Source: an uncultured Eubacteriales bacterium (GTDB lineage: Bacteria; Bacillota; Clostridia; Christensenellales; Aristaeellaceae). Taken from it: a stretch of DNA of 64,000 nucleotides. Both the position numbers and the translations under genes were made by a program. Below are positions 1 through 9,004 of the stretch, in pieces; the first letter of the stretch is position 1, and the number at the start of each line of letters is the position of its first letter. The stretch spans positions 62,001-126,000 of the forward strand of contig CACYWL010000005.1 of assembly GCA_902778055.1 (NCBI GenBank), in the 5' to 3' direction. The notes beneath the pieces are model-generated. The model did no database searches and had not been told where the DNA came from. It saw only the letters and a list, made by a program, of their open reading frames with translations.

Positions 1-63
1 CCATACGGAAACAATACATCTTGTGATTATACCCTTTTTTTGCGCGGTTTGAAACCCCTTTTC

Positions 64-103
64 AAAAAAAACCGCATCCTGCAGCCTTTGCTGCGGATGC
101 GGT
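64..103 (-). terminator. Intrinsic terminator, minus strand
   Basis: A GC-rich stem (ACCGCATCC... paired with ...GGATGCGGT) is followed, reading the minus strand, by a run of eight T. It lies about 220 bases past the last ABC permease gene and probably ends that operon. Bases 1-63 hold nothing else that I recognise. Confidence 0.75.
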
Positions 104-111
104 CTGGGGAA

Positions 112-200
112 CGATAGGGACGGTCCTTTTCGTTCCCTTTCTCTTCTGCGGAGACGGTTTGCGAGACTCAGCGAGACTCGGGGACGGTTTTATGTGAAAA
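112..200. repeat. Dispersed GGGACGGT-type repeat cluster
   Basis: Bases 118-138 read GGGACGGTCCTTTTCGTTCC plus C. Related pieces follow at about 149 (GAGACGGTTTGCGAGACTC) and 180 (GGGGACGGTTTTATGTG). The same core occurs at 4312-4400 and 49911-49946. Repeats of this form in Bacillota are often linked to REP-like elements or their transposase scars; that assignment is from memory. No transposase is nearby. The rest of 104-324 holds no gene. Confidence 0.55.
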
Positions 201-324
201 CAACGTGTCACCTTTGTTTCCACGCCTTTGTCTGTGCCCTCATATTGTTGGCACGGATGTTCCTCAGTCTCATTTTTACGCTCTAATCCGTTCTCTCCCG
301 GTCTTGTGCAGTTTTCCCAACTTC

Positions 325-1239
325 TTACCCCTTGACAGCGCCCAGCGCCATGCCGGTCACGAAATACTTCTGCAGGAACGGGTAGACCACCAGGATCGGC
401 ACCGTGGACACCACGGTGATCGCGCAGCGGATCGTGATGGGCGTGGTCTGCGTCGTGCTCTTGATGGCGTCCACGGAGGTCTTGGCCGCGTTGGCGCTGG
501 CCTGCGTGGTCGCCAGCTTCATCTTCAGCAGGTACTGGAGGCTGTGCAGCTGCTTCTGCCCGCCGCAGTACAGATAGGTGTCAAACCAGCTGTTCCAGCT
601 GCCCACCGCCACGAAAAGGGCAACGGTGGCCATGACCGGCATGCACAGGGGGAAGATGATCTGCCAGTAGACCCGGATATCCCCGGCGCCGTCGATGCGT
701 GCGGATTCCACCAGCGCGTCCGGCAGCCCGGCAATGTAGGTCCGGATGACGATCATGTTGAAGCAGGAGAACATGGTGGGAATGATATAGACCCAGTAGC
801 TCTTGCCCAGCCCCAGCGTCCGGGTGATCAGCAGATAGTTGGGAATCAGGCCCGCGTTGATGTACATGGTCAGCACCAGCACGGTGGTGATCAGTTTGCG
901 GAGCACGTATTCCCTCCGGCTCAGCGTATAGGCCAGCATGCCGGTCCAGAAAAGGTTCAGCAGCGTGATCAGGACGGTCTTGGAGGCGGAAATCCACGCC
1001 GCCTGGTAGACCGCCTGATCCTCCAGAATGGCGGCATAGCTCTTCGTGCTGAAGACTCTGGGCGTCAGGCCGATTCCTCCCCGCAGGGCGTCCGTCCCGT
1101 CATTGAAGGAATAGGCCACCGTGTTCAGAACCGGATAGAGGGTGATAAACATCAGCAGAATGAGAAGAATCGTGTTGACGACGGGGAAAACCACGTCATG
1201 CCGATGGGTCTTTCTCTTCTTTACAGGAATGGCTGTCAT
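325..1239 (-). CDS. Carbohydrate ABC transporter permease (LplC/YtcP-like)
   Basis: This is an inner-membrane permease of the CUT1 class, the second of a permease pair that moves an oligosaccharide or sugar derivative inward. It has 304 residues, about six membrane helices, and a clear EAA loop (ESARIDGAG, about residues 178-186) that contacts the shared ATPase. The C-terminal VTGMALGAVKG tail is typical of LplC/YtcP proteins. A GAGGAGGG ribosome site precedes the ATG. It is the last gene of a binding protein-permease-permease operon and lies 15 bases after the other permease. No ATPase gene is present, so it probably borrows a multitask MsmX-type ATPase encoded elsewhere. The substrate cannot be read from sequence; family members are linked to plant polysaccharide fragments. 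Confidence 0.9.
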   Translation of the reverse strand: MTAIPVKKRKTHRHDVVFPVVNTILLILLMFITLYPVLNTVAYSFNDGTDALRGGIGLTPRVFSTKSYAAILEDQAVYQAAWISASKTVLITLLNLFWTGMLAYTLSRREYVLRKLITTVLVLTMYINAGLIPNYLLITRTLGLGKSYWVYIIPTMFSCFNMIVIRTYIAGLPDALVESARIDGAGDIRVYWQIIFPLCMPVMATVALFVAVGSWNSWFDTYLYCGGQKQLHSLQYLLKMKLATTQASANAAKTSVDAIKSTTQTTPITIRCAITVVSTVPILVVYPFLQKYFVTGMALGAVKG

Positions 1240-1254
1240 CTGTATTCCCTCCTC

Positions 1255-2214
1255 TCAGATCAAAGTGGCTTCATCCAGCTTTTTGGCGATGGAATTGGCC
1301 GCAACCAGCAGCACGATGGCGACGACGCTCTTGAAGAGGCCGGCGGCCGTGGCCACGCCGTACTGCTGCTTGGAAATGCCGTACTGCAGGACGAAGACGT
1401 CAATGGTCTGGCTCCAGTCCATCACGACGGAAGAGCCGAGCAGATACTGGATTTCGAATCCCGCCTCCATCAGGTGGCCGATGTTCATGATCAGCAGGAT
1501 GACGAAGGTGGATTTGATGCCGGGCAGCGTCACATGCAGGATCCGCTGGAAGCGGCCGGCGCCGTCAATGGAAGCGGCTTCATACAGGCTGGGATCGATG
1601 GAGGTCATGGCGGAAATGTAGATGATGGTGTTCCATCCCACTTCCTTCCAGACATTGATCACGCCGACCAGCCACCAGAAGTACTTTCCTTCGCCCAGGA
1701 AGAAGACCGGCTCCTTCGCCATTCCGAGGGACAGGATCATCTGGTTGATGGCGCCGTTGCTGGCAAAGATGTTCTGCGCCATGCCGACCACGATGACCAT
1801 GCTCAGGAAATGGGGCAGATAGGTCACGGTCTGGACGGTCCGCTTGAAGGCCCGGACGCGGACCTCGTTCAGCAGAATCGCCAGCAGGATGGAGGAAACA
1901 GTGCCGAAGACCAGGTTGATGACGCTCATGGCCAGGGTGTTCCTGATGCTGTTCAGGAAGTCCTCCCGTCCGAAAAGCCATTCAAAGTTCTTCCACCCGA
2001 CCCAGGGGCTGTTGAACAGGCCCAGCTTGGGCTTATAATCCTGAAACGCCGTGATCCAGCCCCACATGGGGCCGTAGTTGAACAGCAGCACATACAGGAA
2101 AATGGGCACGGACATCAGCATCAGCTGCCACTGGCTTCCCAGGGTACGGAAGAAGCTTCTCTTTCTGACGGGAATCACAGCGCCTCCGGTGCTTCTCTTA
2201 CCGATCGTCGACAT
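1255..2214 (-). CDS. Carbohydrate ABC transporter permease (LplB/YtaP/YteP-like)
   Basis: A 319-residue CUT1 permease that would form the membrane heterodimer with its neighbour. It has an N-terminal basic segment, six predicted helices, and the EAA loop YEAASIDGAGRFQ at about residues 211-223. The segment GWNTIIYISAMTSIDPSLYEAA is typical of the LplB group. It lies between the binding-protein gene (87-base gap with a hairpin) and the second permease (15-base gap). The family is certain and the substrate is unknown. Confidence 0.9.
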   Translation of the reverse strand: MSTIGKRSTGGAVIPVRKRSFFRTLGSQWQLMLMSVPIFLYVLLFNYGPMWGWITAFQDYKPKLGLFNSPWVGWKNFEWLFGREDFLNSIRNTLAMSVINLVFGTVSSILLAILLNEVRVRAFKRTVQTVTYLPHFLSMVIVVGMAQNIFASNGAINQMILSLGMAKEPVFFLGEGKYFWWLVGVINVWKEVGWNTIIYISAMTSIDPSLYEAASIDGAGRFQRILHVTLPGIKSTFVILLIMNIGHLMEAGFEIQYLLGSSVVMDWSQTIDVFVLQYGISKQQYGVATAAGLFKSVVAIVLLVAANSIAKKLDEATLI

Positions 2215-2257
2215 ACGCGTTTCCTCCTTCGGATGAGCTATGATTTGATACAGGGAA

Positions 2258-2283
2258 GGGGGAGAGAACCCGTTCTCTCCCCC
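2258..2283 (-). other. Intercistronic hairpin after binding-protein gene
   Basis: A perfect 12-bp stem (GGGGGAGAGAAC / GTTCTCTCCCCC) with a 2-base loop sits between the binding-protein stop and the permease start. No T run follows, so it is more likely an mRNA-stabilising or partial-termination element that raises binding-protein yield over permease, as in other CUT1 operons. Confidence 0.65.
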
Positions 2284-2301
2284 TGTGGTTACTGACAGGA
2301 A

Positions 2302-3972
2302 TTACTCGTTGCCGAGCACCTTCTGGGCTTCCTTCAGAATCGCTTCCTGCATGTAGTTGCCGAAGGCGGTGGCGCTGGGGGTGATTTCTTCCACGAAGGC
2401 ATCCCACTTCGCGTCGAATTCAGCCGGATCGCACATGATGATCTCAGGCAGGCGCTTGTCCTGGATGTTCAGGAAGTCCTGATGCTCGATTTCCACGGGC
2501 GTGTAGTCGATCTGCCAGGCTTCGCCGTAGGGCGCCAGCTCGATGGGCGGATTCACGAAGTCCGCGAACTTGGAGAAGCCGTACGCTTCCAGGAACTTCT
2601 TGTCGTAGTCGTTCATCAGACCGAACACGATCTCATCCTGGTTGCCGGGCTCCCAGCAGTTGCCCTTGAACTCGCCGTCCATGATCCAGCCCTGCTTCTT
2701 GGGGCTGCTCTCGAAGAAGGCGCGGGCCTTGTTATGCATGATCCAGGTGTTGTCCTGGGTGTTGTTGTACTGCTCCTCGGTCATCAGCAGGCGGCCGTTT
2801 TCCACGTAATAGTCTTCGCCTTCAATGCCCCAGTTGAAGATCAGCTGCCACTTGTCGCTCAGCATCTCTTCCCACATGTTGACGATGCGCTCGGCATAGG
2901 GGCTGTTGACGGAGATACCGAAGCCGCGGCGGACGTTCGGCAGGGAGCCGTTCAGATAGTGCTCTTCGATTTCCTTGCCGTCCACGTCAGCGGGATCGTA
3001 CACCGGGCCCAGGGCCACGAAGGTGTTCTTGTACATGCCGGCGGCGTTCAGCGCGCTGGTGGCGTTGCCGAAGTCCCAGGCCTGGTCGAACATGCCCAGG
3101 ATGGTGCCGCTGGACAGGGCCGCGATATACTGGTCATAGTTCATCACGAAGGTGTCCTTGTTGATCAGGCCCTTGTGGAACAGATCGTTCAGCTTCTTGT
3201 AGTAGGGCTTCGCATAGGGCTTGTCGATGAAGGTTTCGGTGTGGAAGTCGGTGTTGCTCACATCGACCAGCACTTCACCGTCGTTCGGGCGGCCCATCAG
3301 GTGCTGCACGGGGTTGATCAGGCAGAAGTGACGCCAGTCTTCGCACAGGATGGCAAAGCCGGTATAGGGAGTGCCGTTCTCATCGGTGGGATTCGCGGTG
3401 ATGAAGTCTTCCAGCACCTTGAAGTACTCGTCGATGGTCTTGATGGTGGGATAGCCGGCCCACTCCAGAACCTGCTTCTGGATGAAGAAGGCGGGGCCGC
3501 CAACCGTCAGGGCGATCTGCGGGCCGTCCGGCAGACCGTAGTTCGGGATGATGTAGAGGACATCGTTGCCATCGGCATCCTTCTCGATCAGGCGGGCCTT
3601 CTGGGGCTCAATGTGCGCCCACAGCCGGGGGGTCTTCTCGGGGCTGATGTAGTCCAGCAGGTTGATCAGCGCGCCGTTGGAGATGAGCAGGTCAGCGCTG
3701 TTGCCGCCGTCGAACAGATCCGGATAGTCCTCATTGGCAATCTTGAGACCCAGGGTCTCATCCAGATCACCGGCCAGGAACTCGAACTCGAACTTGACGC
3801 CGAATTCTTCCTCGATCAGCTTGTAGATCTTGTTGTCATCCGCCGGCTGATCTCCGGGATCTCCGCGGAAAACGGTCAGGGTGATGGGTTCGGGGGCTCC
3901 CTCGGCCATCACGGCAGGGACCAGCGCCAGGACCATCGCCAGGGCCAGCAGGAACGAGATAACCTTCTTCAT
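2302..3972 (-). CDS. Extracellular carbohydrate-binding protein (LplA-like)
   Basis: A 556-residue solute-binding protein, the receptor of the ABC transporter encoded just downstream. Residues 1-23 form a Sec signal peptide (basic start, Leu/Ala-rich core, cleavage expected after VMA). The mature protein has the long two-lobed form of LplA-type proteins, about 500-550 residues, rich in Trp and Tyr. There is no lipobox Cys near the cleavage point, which is unusual because binding proteins of monoderm Bacillota are normally lipoproteins. The gene is first in its operon and has a good GGAGG site before the ATG. Its substrate is not predictable. Confidence 0.88.
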   Translation of the reverse strand: MKKVISFLLALAMVLALVPAVMAEGAPEPITLTVFRGDPGDQPADDNKIYKLIEEEFGVKFEFEFLAGDLDETLGLKIANEDYPDLFDGGNSADLLISNGALINLLDYISPEKTPRLWAHIEPQKARLIEKDADGNDVLYIIPNYGLPDGPQIALTVGGPAFFIQKQVLEWAGYPTIKTIDEYFKVLEDFITANPTDENGTPYTGFAILCEDWRHFCLINPVQHLMGRPNDGEVLVDVSNTDFHTETFIDKPYAKPYYKKLNDLFHKGLINKDTFVMNYDQYIAALSSGTILGMFDQAWDFGNATSALNAAGMYKNTFVALGPVYDPADVDGKEIEEHYLNGSLPNVRRGFGISVNSPYAERIVNMWEEMLSDKWQLIFNWGIEGEDYYVENGRLLMTEEQYNNTQDNTWIMHNKARAFFESSPKKQGWIMDGEFKGNCWEPGNQDEIVFGLMNDYDKKFLEAYGFSKFADFVNPPIELAPYGEAWQIDYTPVEIEHQDFLNIQDKRLPEIIMCDPAEFDAKWDAFVEEITPSATAFGNYMQEAILKEAQKVLGNE

Positions 3973-4029
3973 GTTCGCTTCCTCCTTCTGATTCTCTCAC
4001 CGGCACTTTTTCTCCGTGCCTCGGTTGCC

Positions 4030-4120
4030 TTTATTATGGCACGTCCCTTTGCCGCTGAGAATGATCATTCTGGGAAAAAACATTCAGAATTTGCTAATTT
4101 TGTTTTCATAATTTGCTATT
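4030..4120 (-). promoter_or_regulatory. Promoter region with palindromic operator candidate for the sugar ABC operon
   Basis: Upstream of the binding-protein gene is a 14-bp perfect palindrome, AGAATGATCATTCT (4058-4071). It sits just upstream of, or over, the -35 position of a possible promoter whose -10 would be CATAAT (near 4033). This is the expected place for a repressor site. No regulator gene lies beside this operon, so the binding protein is unknown. The rest of 4072-4300 shows no gene. Confidence 0.5.
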
Positions 4121-4311
4121 AGCCTGATATCCTTTTGCGGAGGATTCTCAGGAGGCTGGATGGCGATTCCGGGCAGGCTTTTTCCTTCCCATCCATTTAT
4201 CCCTGTATTCTGCGGTTTTCCGGTGCATTTTATCCTTTCCGCCGCAGAACCGATTTCCCGCATTCTGCACAGGTTTTGCTTAGCAAAACTTCAAAAGGAG
4301 ACAGTGAGACA

Positions 4312-4400
4312 GGGGACGGTTCTCTGAGACGGGGGGACGGTTCTTTCGTCTTGCTCTTTCTCCACGAAGGAAGACAGGGGACGTTTCTTCTGTCTTGCCC
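4312..4400. repeat. Dispersed GGGGACGGTTC repeat cluster
   Basis: Three consecutive copies occur: GGGGACGGTTCTCTGAGAC (4312), GGGGACGGTTCTTTCGTCTT (4333) and a degenerate GGGGACGTTTCTTCTGTCTT (4377). They fill most of the space between the aryl-CoA ligase stop and the ABC operon promoter. See the matching elements at 112-200 and 49911-49946. Confidence 0.6.
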
Positions 4401-4465
4401 TCCCCGCCGAGAAACAGCGAAGCGGAACAGCCTCCGCTGTCCCGCTCCGCCGCAAAACAATATAA

Positions 4466-5701
4466 TCAGTCGTACCGCTCGTCGAAAACCCGCTTGCTCT
4501 TCTTCTCGCTCCTGGGCAGCAGGCCGTTCTCCACCACCTTGACCAGCGGCGTGAAGCCGATGACGCTCTTCACCTTCGCCGCGATCCGATCCGCCAGATC
4601 CAGGAAGTCGACGGAGCCGTTGGTCTCCACATAGATCCGCATGGTGTCCTTCCCGTCCAGATGGGAGATACGGATCTGATATTCGCTGCTGACCTCCGGG
4701 AAGCCCTGCAGGATCTCTTCGATCTGGCTCGGGAACACGTTGACGCCCTTGATCTTCATCATGTCGTCCGTCCGGCCCATGATCGTATCCAGCCGCGGAT
4801 GCTTGCTGCCGCAGGGGCACTCGCCCGGGATGATCCGGCTCAGGTCATGGGTCCGGTACCGGATCAGCGGCGCGCCCTCCTTGACCAGCGTCGTAATCAC
4901 GATCTCGCCCATCTCCCCTTCCGGAACCGGCTTCAGGGTCACGGGATCGATGATCTCGATATAGAGATAATCATCCCAGTAGTGCATGCCTGTGTTGTAT
5001 TTGCAGTTGATGCCGATGCCGGGGCCGTAAATCTCCGTCAGGCCGTAGATATCGTACAGCTCGATGCCCAGACCCTCGCCGATGCGCTTGCGCATCTTTT
5101 CGCTCCACCGCTCGGATCCGATGACGCCCTTGCGCAGCTTGATCTTGTTTTTGATGCCCCGCTTCTCGATCTCCTCGGTCAGCAGCAGCGCATAGGAGGA
5201 GGTGGAGCACAGCACGGTGCTCTCCATGTCCTGCATCATCTGCAGCTGCTTTTCCGTGTTGCCGGGGCCCATGGGAATGACCATGGCGCCCAGCCGCTCC
5301 GCGCCGTTCTGGAAGCCGATGCCCGCGGTCCACAGGCCGTATCCGGGAGTGATCTGAATCCGGTCCATCTTCGTGATCCCGGCGTACTCATAGCACCGGG
5401 CAAACATGATCGCCCAGTCCTCCACGTCCTTGGCGGTATAGGGGATGATGACGGGCAGCCCCGTGGTGCCCGAGGAGGAGTGAATCCGGACGATGTCCTT
5501 CTCCGGGGCGGTCATCAGTCCCAGAGGATAGGCGTTCCGCAGGTCGCTCTTCTCCGAGAAGGGCAGGTTCTCGAAGTCGTCCGCGGACGCGATGTGGGTG
5601 ATGCCGGCTTCCTTCAGTTTCTTGCCGTAGAAGCTGTTTGCGCTGATCAGCGCATCGATCTGGTGGTTCACCTGGGCAATCTGTTCCTTGGAAATACGCA
5701 T
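4466..5701 (-). CDS. paaK: Phenylacetate/aryl-acetate--CoA ligase (PaaK family)
   Basis: This AMP-forming ligase activates aryl acetates (phenylacetate, indole-3-acetate) to CoA thioesters. It has 411 residues, the usual PaaK size. It carries the P-loop-like SSSGTTGLPV (about residues 75-84), the adenylate motif YGLTE (219-223), and the C-terminal hinge with GRTDDMMKIKGVNVFPSQIE. I start at the ATG at 5701, preceded by GGGAGG at 8-base spacing, rather than the upstream ATG at 5776, which lacks a site. It is the last gene of the Trp T-box operon and follows iorB by about 97 bases. Together with IorAB it could run aryl acetate to aryl-CoA to aryl pyruvate. The exact aryl group is inferred from the operon context. 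Confidence 0.92.
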   Translation of the reverse strand: MRISKEQIAQVNHQIDALISANSFYGKKLKEAGITHIASADDFENLPFSEKSDLRNAYPLGLMTAPEKDIVRIHSSSGTTGLPVIIPYTAKDVEDWAIMFARCYEYAGITKMDRIQITPGYGLWTAGIGFQNGAERLGAMVIPMGPGNTEKQLQMMQDMESTVLCSTSSYALLLTEEIEKRGIKNKIKLRKGVIGSERWSEKMRKRIGEGLGIELYDIYGLTEIYGPGIGINCKYNTGMHYWDDYLYIEIIDPVTLKPVPEGEMGEIVITTLVKEGAPLIRYRTHDLSRIIPGECPCGSKHPRLDTIMGRTDDMMKIKGVNVFPSQIEEILQGFPEVSSEYQIRISHLDGKDTMRIYVETNGSVDFLDLADRIAAKVKSVIGFTPLVKVVENGLLPRSEKKSKRVFDERYD

Positions 5702-5798
5702 TTTCTTTTCCTCCCTTTTCCCATGAATTCTCTGTCCGTTTTCCTGTATTTTTTTCCCCGCGGTGCGGGGAATCATTCACTCCGCAGGCTCAGTACGG

Positions 5799-6371
5799 TT
5801 ATTTCGCCCATTCCAGCGCCCGGAGGTTCAGCTCGTGGAATTTTGCCGGAATCCGGGTCAGCACGGCCTGGCGCATCTCCTCCTCCGAGAAGCCCAGCGC
5901 CCCGCTCCGGACCGCCGCGCCCAGCAGGATCAGGTTCAGCACCTTCGCCGAGCCGACCTCCGCCAGCGCCTTCTCCGTCGGCACGATCACCAGGTTGCGG
6001 ACCTGGGCCTTCAGATAGTCCAGCATCGTTTCCGCCCGGTAGTCCGCGCCGCTCAGCGCCGCGGTCACCGGCATCACGGCCCGGCTGGAAACCACGACCT
6101 GACCCTCCGGCTTCAGATAGGGCAGCATCCGGACCGCCTCCCCGGGCTCGAATCCGAGGATCAGGTCCGCCTCCCCCTTCGCGATCATGGGGCAGTCCGC
6201 GTCCCCGCCGATCCGCAGGTGGCTGAATACGCTGCCTCCCCGCTGAGCCATGCCGATGGTCTCCGCGCTCATGACCGGCAGCTCCCGCGCCATGGCGGCC
6301 GCCGAAATCAGCCGGGAGGCCAGCACGGTGCCCTGGCCGCCCACGCCGCACAGAATAATATCCTTACGCAT
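5799..6371 (-). CDS. iorB: Indolepyruvate:ferredoxin oxidoreductase, beta subunit
   Basis: This is the gamma-type domain subunit of cytosolic, oxygen-sensitive indolepyruvate oxidoreductase. The enzyme interconverts aryl pyruvate + CoA with aryl-acetyl-CoA + CO2 using ferredoxin. It is about 190 residues, with the N-terminal GVGGQGT loop and the MAQRGGSVFSHLR segment of the family. The ATG at 6371 is preferred (GGGAGG, 8-base spacing); an in-frame GTG at 6380 lies closer to that site. The first 8 bases overlap the end of iorA, so translation is probably coupled. It is not a pyruvate oxidoreductase subunit, judging by its size and pairing with IorA. Confidence 0.93.
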   Translation of the reverse strand: MRKDIILCGVGGQGTVLASRLISAAAMARELPVMSAETIGMAQRGGSVFSHLRIGGDADCPMIAKGEADLILGFEPGEAVRMLPYLKPEGQVVVSSRAVMPVTAALSGADYRAETMLDYLKAQVRNLVIVPTEKALAEVGSAKVLNLILLGAAVRSGALGFSEEEMRQAVLTRIPAKFHELNLRALEWAK

Positions 6372-8184
6372 GCGCCTCACCTCCCGAAATCGCCTTCACC
6401 GGGCAGAGCTGGCTGCACAGGCTGCAGCCCGTGCACTGGGCGGGATCCACCGCCGCCTTCTTCCCGTCGAAGCTCAGCGCCGGGCATCCGATTTCCCGGA
6501 TGCATTTCCGGCAGCCGATGCATTTTTCCGCGTCGATGGTCACCCGGCCCTGGGGCTTCGCCAGCACGACGCAGGGCGAGCAGAAGATGATCGCCTTCAC
6601 CCCCGGCTTCTCCGCCGTCCGCTTCACGGTCTCGACCGCCTTCGCGTGATCCAGCGGATCCACGGTTTCGACGGTCTCCACGCCGATTCCCTCCAGCACC
6701 TTTTCGATGCTGACCCGGTCGACGATCTGGCCCATCATGGTCCGGCCGGTGCCCGGATGCGGCTGATGGCCGGTCATGGCCGTCGTGGAGTTGTCCAGCA
6801 CGACCAGCGTGAAGCTCGCCTGGTTGTAGACTGCGTTCACCACCCCGGGAATCGCCGAGGCGAAGAAGGTGGAATCCCCCACAAAGGCGAAGCAGCTCGT
6901 GTCCGGCTCCAGGTGGTCAATCGCCTGGGCGATGCCCAGTCCCGCGCCCATGCACAGGCAGGTGTCCACCATGTCCAGCGGCTGGGCATTCCCCAGCGTG
7001 TAGCATCCGATGTCCCCGCAGAAGATGGTCTTTTTCCCCTTCATCGCCTGCTTCACGGCATAGAAGCTCGCCCGATGGGGACATCCGGCGCAGAGCACCG
7101 GAGGTCTTACCGGCAGGGGCGGCGGAGCCGCCGCCGTCTGCTCCTCCGCGGGCAGCCCGAGCCAGGCGCGCAGGGCCGCCGTCACGCTGTCCCGGGTGTT
7201 TTCCCCGGCGGTGGGCATGTGCCCCGTCATCTTTCCGAGGATTCTGGTCTTCAGCCCGTATTTTCCGCAGACATAGATCAGCTCCCTCTCGATGACCGGA
7301 TCCAGCTCCTCGATGCACAGCACCTCATCCATCCCCCGCAGGAATTCCGCCGCCTTCTTCTCCGGGAAGGGGAAGGGATTGCCGATCTTCAGCATCGGAA
7401 CCGCGCCGGCCTTTCTCCGGGCCTCCAGCGCGTAGGAGGCGCTGAATCCGCCCGTTGCGATGCCCTTCCGGCTGCCCGCCAGTTCCCCTTCTCCCGGCAG
7501 GATGTAATTCCTCGGCGAATCGGAGAACACGTCGGAAAGCTCCCGGTTCCGCTTCTCGATCTTGATGTGGTTCTGATAGGACAGCCGCGGGAAGATGACC
7601 CACCGGCCCGTGTCCCGGACGAAGCCCTCCGGAACGTTCTTCACATACTCCTCCGGATCCTTCACGGTGATGGAGGCATATCCGTGGCTGACCCGGGTGG
7701 TCGGCCGCAGAATCACCGGCGTGCCGTATTTTTCGGACAGTTCGAAGGCCTCCTGCACCATGTCATAGGCCTCCTGTGCGCCGGAGGGGTCAAAAACCGG
7801 CAGCTTGGCGAAGGACGCGAAATGCCTCGTGTCCTGCTCCGTCTGGGAGGAGATGGGGCCCGGATCGTCGGCGACCAGCACCACAAGTCCGCCCTTGACC
7901 CCGATGTAGGACAGGCACATCAGCGGATCGGAGGCGACGTTCAGCCCCATCTGCTTCATGGTGACCATCGCCCGGGCGCCGGCGTAGGCCGCGCCGCCCG
8001 CGATCTCCATGGCGGTCTTCTCGTTGACGCTCCATTCCACATAGGTGTCCTCCGGCCGGTTTTTCGCGACCGTCTCGAGCACCTCCGTGGAGGGGGTCCC
8101 GGGATACCCGCAGACCAGGTTGACCCCGGCCGCGATGGCGCCCCGGGCAATGGCTTCATTTCCCATCAGAAATTCTTGATGCAC
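6364..8184 (-). CDS. iorA: Indolepyruvate:ferredoxin oxidoreductase, alpha subunit
   Basis: The 606-residue catalytic subunit binds thiamine diphosphate and two [4Fe-4S] clusters. Visible parts are the N-terminal pyrimidine-binding half (CGYPGTPSTEVLE), a TPP site with GDS...N (FVGDSTFFASAIPGVVN), and a C-terminal ferredoxin domain (CIGCRKC at 555-561, then Cys567, then CTGCSLCSQLC at 584-594). The start appears to be GTG at 8184, with AGGAG 9 bases upstream; ATG at 8166 is the alternative. It follows ecfT by 52 bases with no terminator. In fermenters IOR usually oxidises aryl pyruvates; the Trp-starvation control here suggests the reverse, reductive carboxylation of aryl-acetyl-CoA. Confidence 0.95.
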   Translation of the reverse strand: MHQEFLMGNEAIARGAIAAGVNLVCGYPGTPSTEVLETVAKNRPEDTYVEWSVNEKTAMEIAGGAAYAGARAMVTMKQMGLNVASDPLMCLSYIGVKGGLVVLVADDPGPISSQTEQDTRHFASFAKLPVFDPSGAQEAYDMVQEAFELSEKYGTPVILRPTTRVSHGYASITVKDPEEYVKNVPEGFVRDTGRWVIFPRLSYQNHIKIEKRNRELSDVFSDSPRNYILPGEGELAGSRKGIATGGFSASYALEARRKAGAVPMLKIGNPFPFPEKKAAEFLRGMDEVLCIEELDPVIERELIYVCGKYGLKTRILGKMTGHMPTAGENTRDSVTAALRAWLGLPAEEQTAAAPPPLPVRPPVLCAGCPHRASFYAVKQAMKGKKTIFCGDIGCYTLGNAQPLDMVDTCLCMGAGLGIAQAIDHLEPDTSCFAFVGDSTFFASAIPGVVNAVYNQASFTLVVLDNSTTAMTGHQPHPGTGRTMMGQIVDRVSIEKVLEGIGVETVETVDPLDHAKAVETVKRTAEKPGVKAIIFCSPCVVLAKPQGRVTIDAEKCIGCRKCIREIGCPALSFDGKKAAVDPAQCTGCSLCSQLCPVKAISGGEAHA

Positions 8185-8236
8185 GGTTCACAGCTCCTGT
8201 TCTCTGTAGGTTTGACGCGGCCCCGCCGCGGAAGGT

Positions 8237-9004
8237 TCAGAGGGTGTTCATCAGAACGGAAAGGGCGATCAGCGCCGCTCCCAGCGCCAGGGCCGCCCAG
8301 TCCGCCCCGGCCATGCGCGTCACCTTGTAGGCGCTGGTGCGGGTGCGGAGATTGAAGCCCCGCAGCTCCACCGCGATGGCGGCCTGCTCCGTCTTTTTCA
8401 CGGAGGACACGAGCAGCGGCACGCTCAGAGGGGCCATCAGCGCGAATCTCCGGAAGGGATTCCGGGTGTCGAAGTCCACGCCCCGGGCCAGCTGCGCCTC
8501 GGAAATCACCTGCATGTCGCTAAAAAACACGGGGATGAAATGCAGCGCCGTCGTGATCGTGAAGGCGTACTGGTAAGGCAGATGCCAGTGCACGACCAGC
8601 GCGTTGGACAGATCCGTCAGCCGGGTCACCATCAGCATCAGGGACAGCGGAATGGTCGCGTCCAGCAGCCTCAGCACCACCATGTAGGCGGTGCGCACCC
8701 CGAAGTCCGTGATCCGGATGCCGATCACCTCGAAGTACGGGTTCCCCTGCTGGATGAAGAGCACCTGCAGGATGAACATCACCGCGCAGGCCTTGGCCAT
8801 GCCCTTCAGAATCCGGAGCACCTGCGGAAGCACGTGCCCCGCGGCGCCGAGCAGCAGGTTCAACGCCAGCAGGCCGATCAGAAAGCTGACCCGGCCGCTG
8901 AGAAAGGAGGCCACGCAGATCATCAGGGAGAGGATCAGCTTGGTGCGCGGGTCCAGCCGGTGAAGCACCGTCTGCCCCGGAATGTAGTTCAGTACACCCT
9001 TCAT
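8237..9004 (-). CDS. ecfT: ECF transporter transmembrane protein EcfT
   Basis: This 255-residue integral membrane protein couples ATP hydrolysis by EcfA/EcfA' to the toppling of the S component. It has about five to six helices, and the two coupling-helix signatures with Arg-Gly are visible (AQLARGVDFD and AVELRGFNLR). Its ATG overlaps the ecfA stop in an ATGA. Because the module lies behind a Trp T-box and a TrpP-like S component, it is probably a dedicated (group I) tryptophan module and not the shared vitamin module. This follows from gene order; exclusivity is inferred. Confidence 0.92.
   Translation of the reverse strand: MKGVLNYIPGQTVLHRLDPRTKLILSLMICVASFLSGRVSFLIGLLALNLLLGAAGHVLPQVLRILKGMAKACAVMFILQVLFIQQGNPYFEVIGIRITDFGVRTAYMVVLRLLDATIPLSLMLMVTRLTDLSNALVVHWHLPYQYAFTITTALHFIPVFFSDMQVISEAQLARGVDFDTRNPFRRFALMAPLSVPLLVSSVKKTEQAAIAVELRGFNLRTRTSAYKVTRMAGADWAALALGAALIALSVLMNTL

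Noticed and set aside
205..2295. A 696-codon open frame on the plus strand
   Set aside because: It lies opposite two clear permease genes and reads as low-complexity His/Gln/Asp-rich sequence, typical of an antisense shadow in GC-rich DNA. Similar long plus-strand frames at 2482, 4661 and 6250 were rejected for the same reason.
5755..5770. Terminator between iorB and paaK
   Set aside because: The small CCCCGC/GCGGGG hairpin is followed by A, not T, on the transcribed strand, so it does not break the operon.
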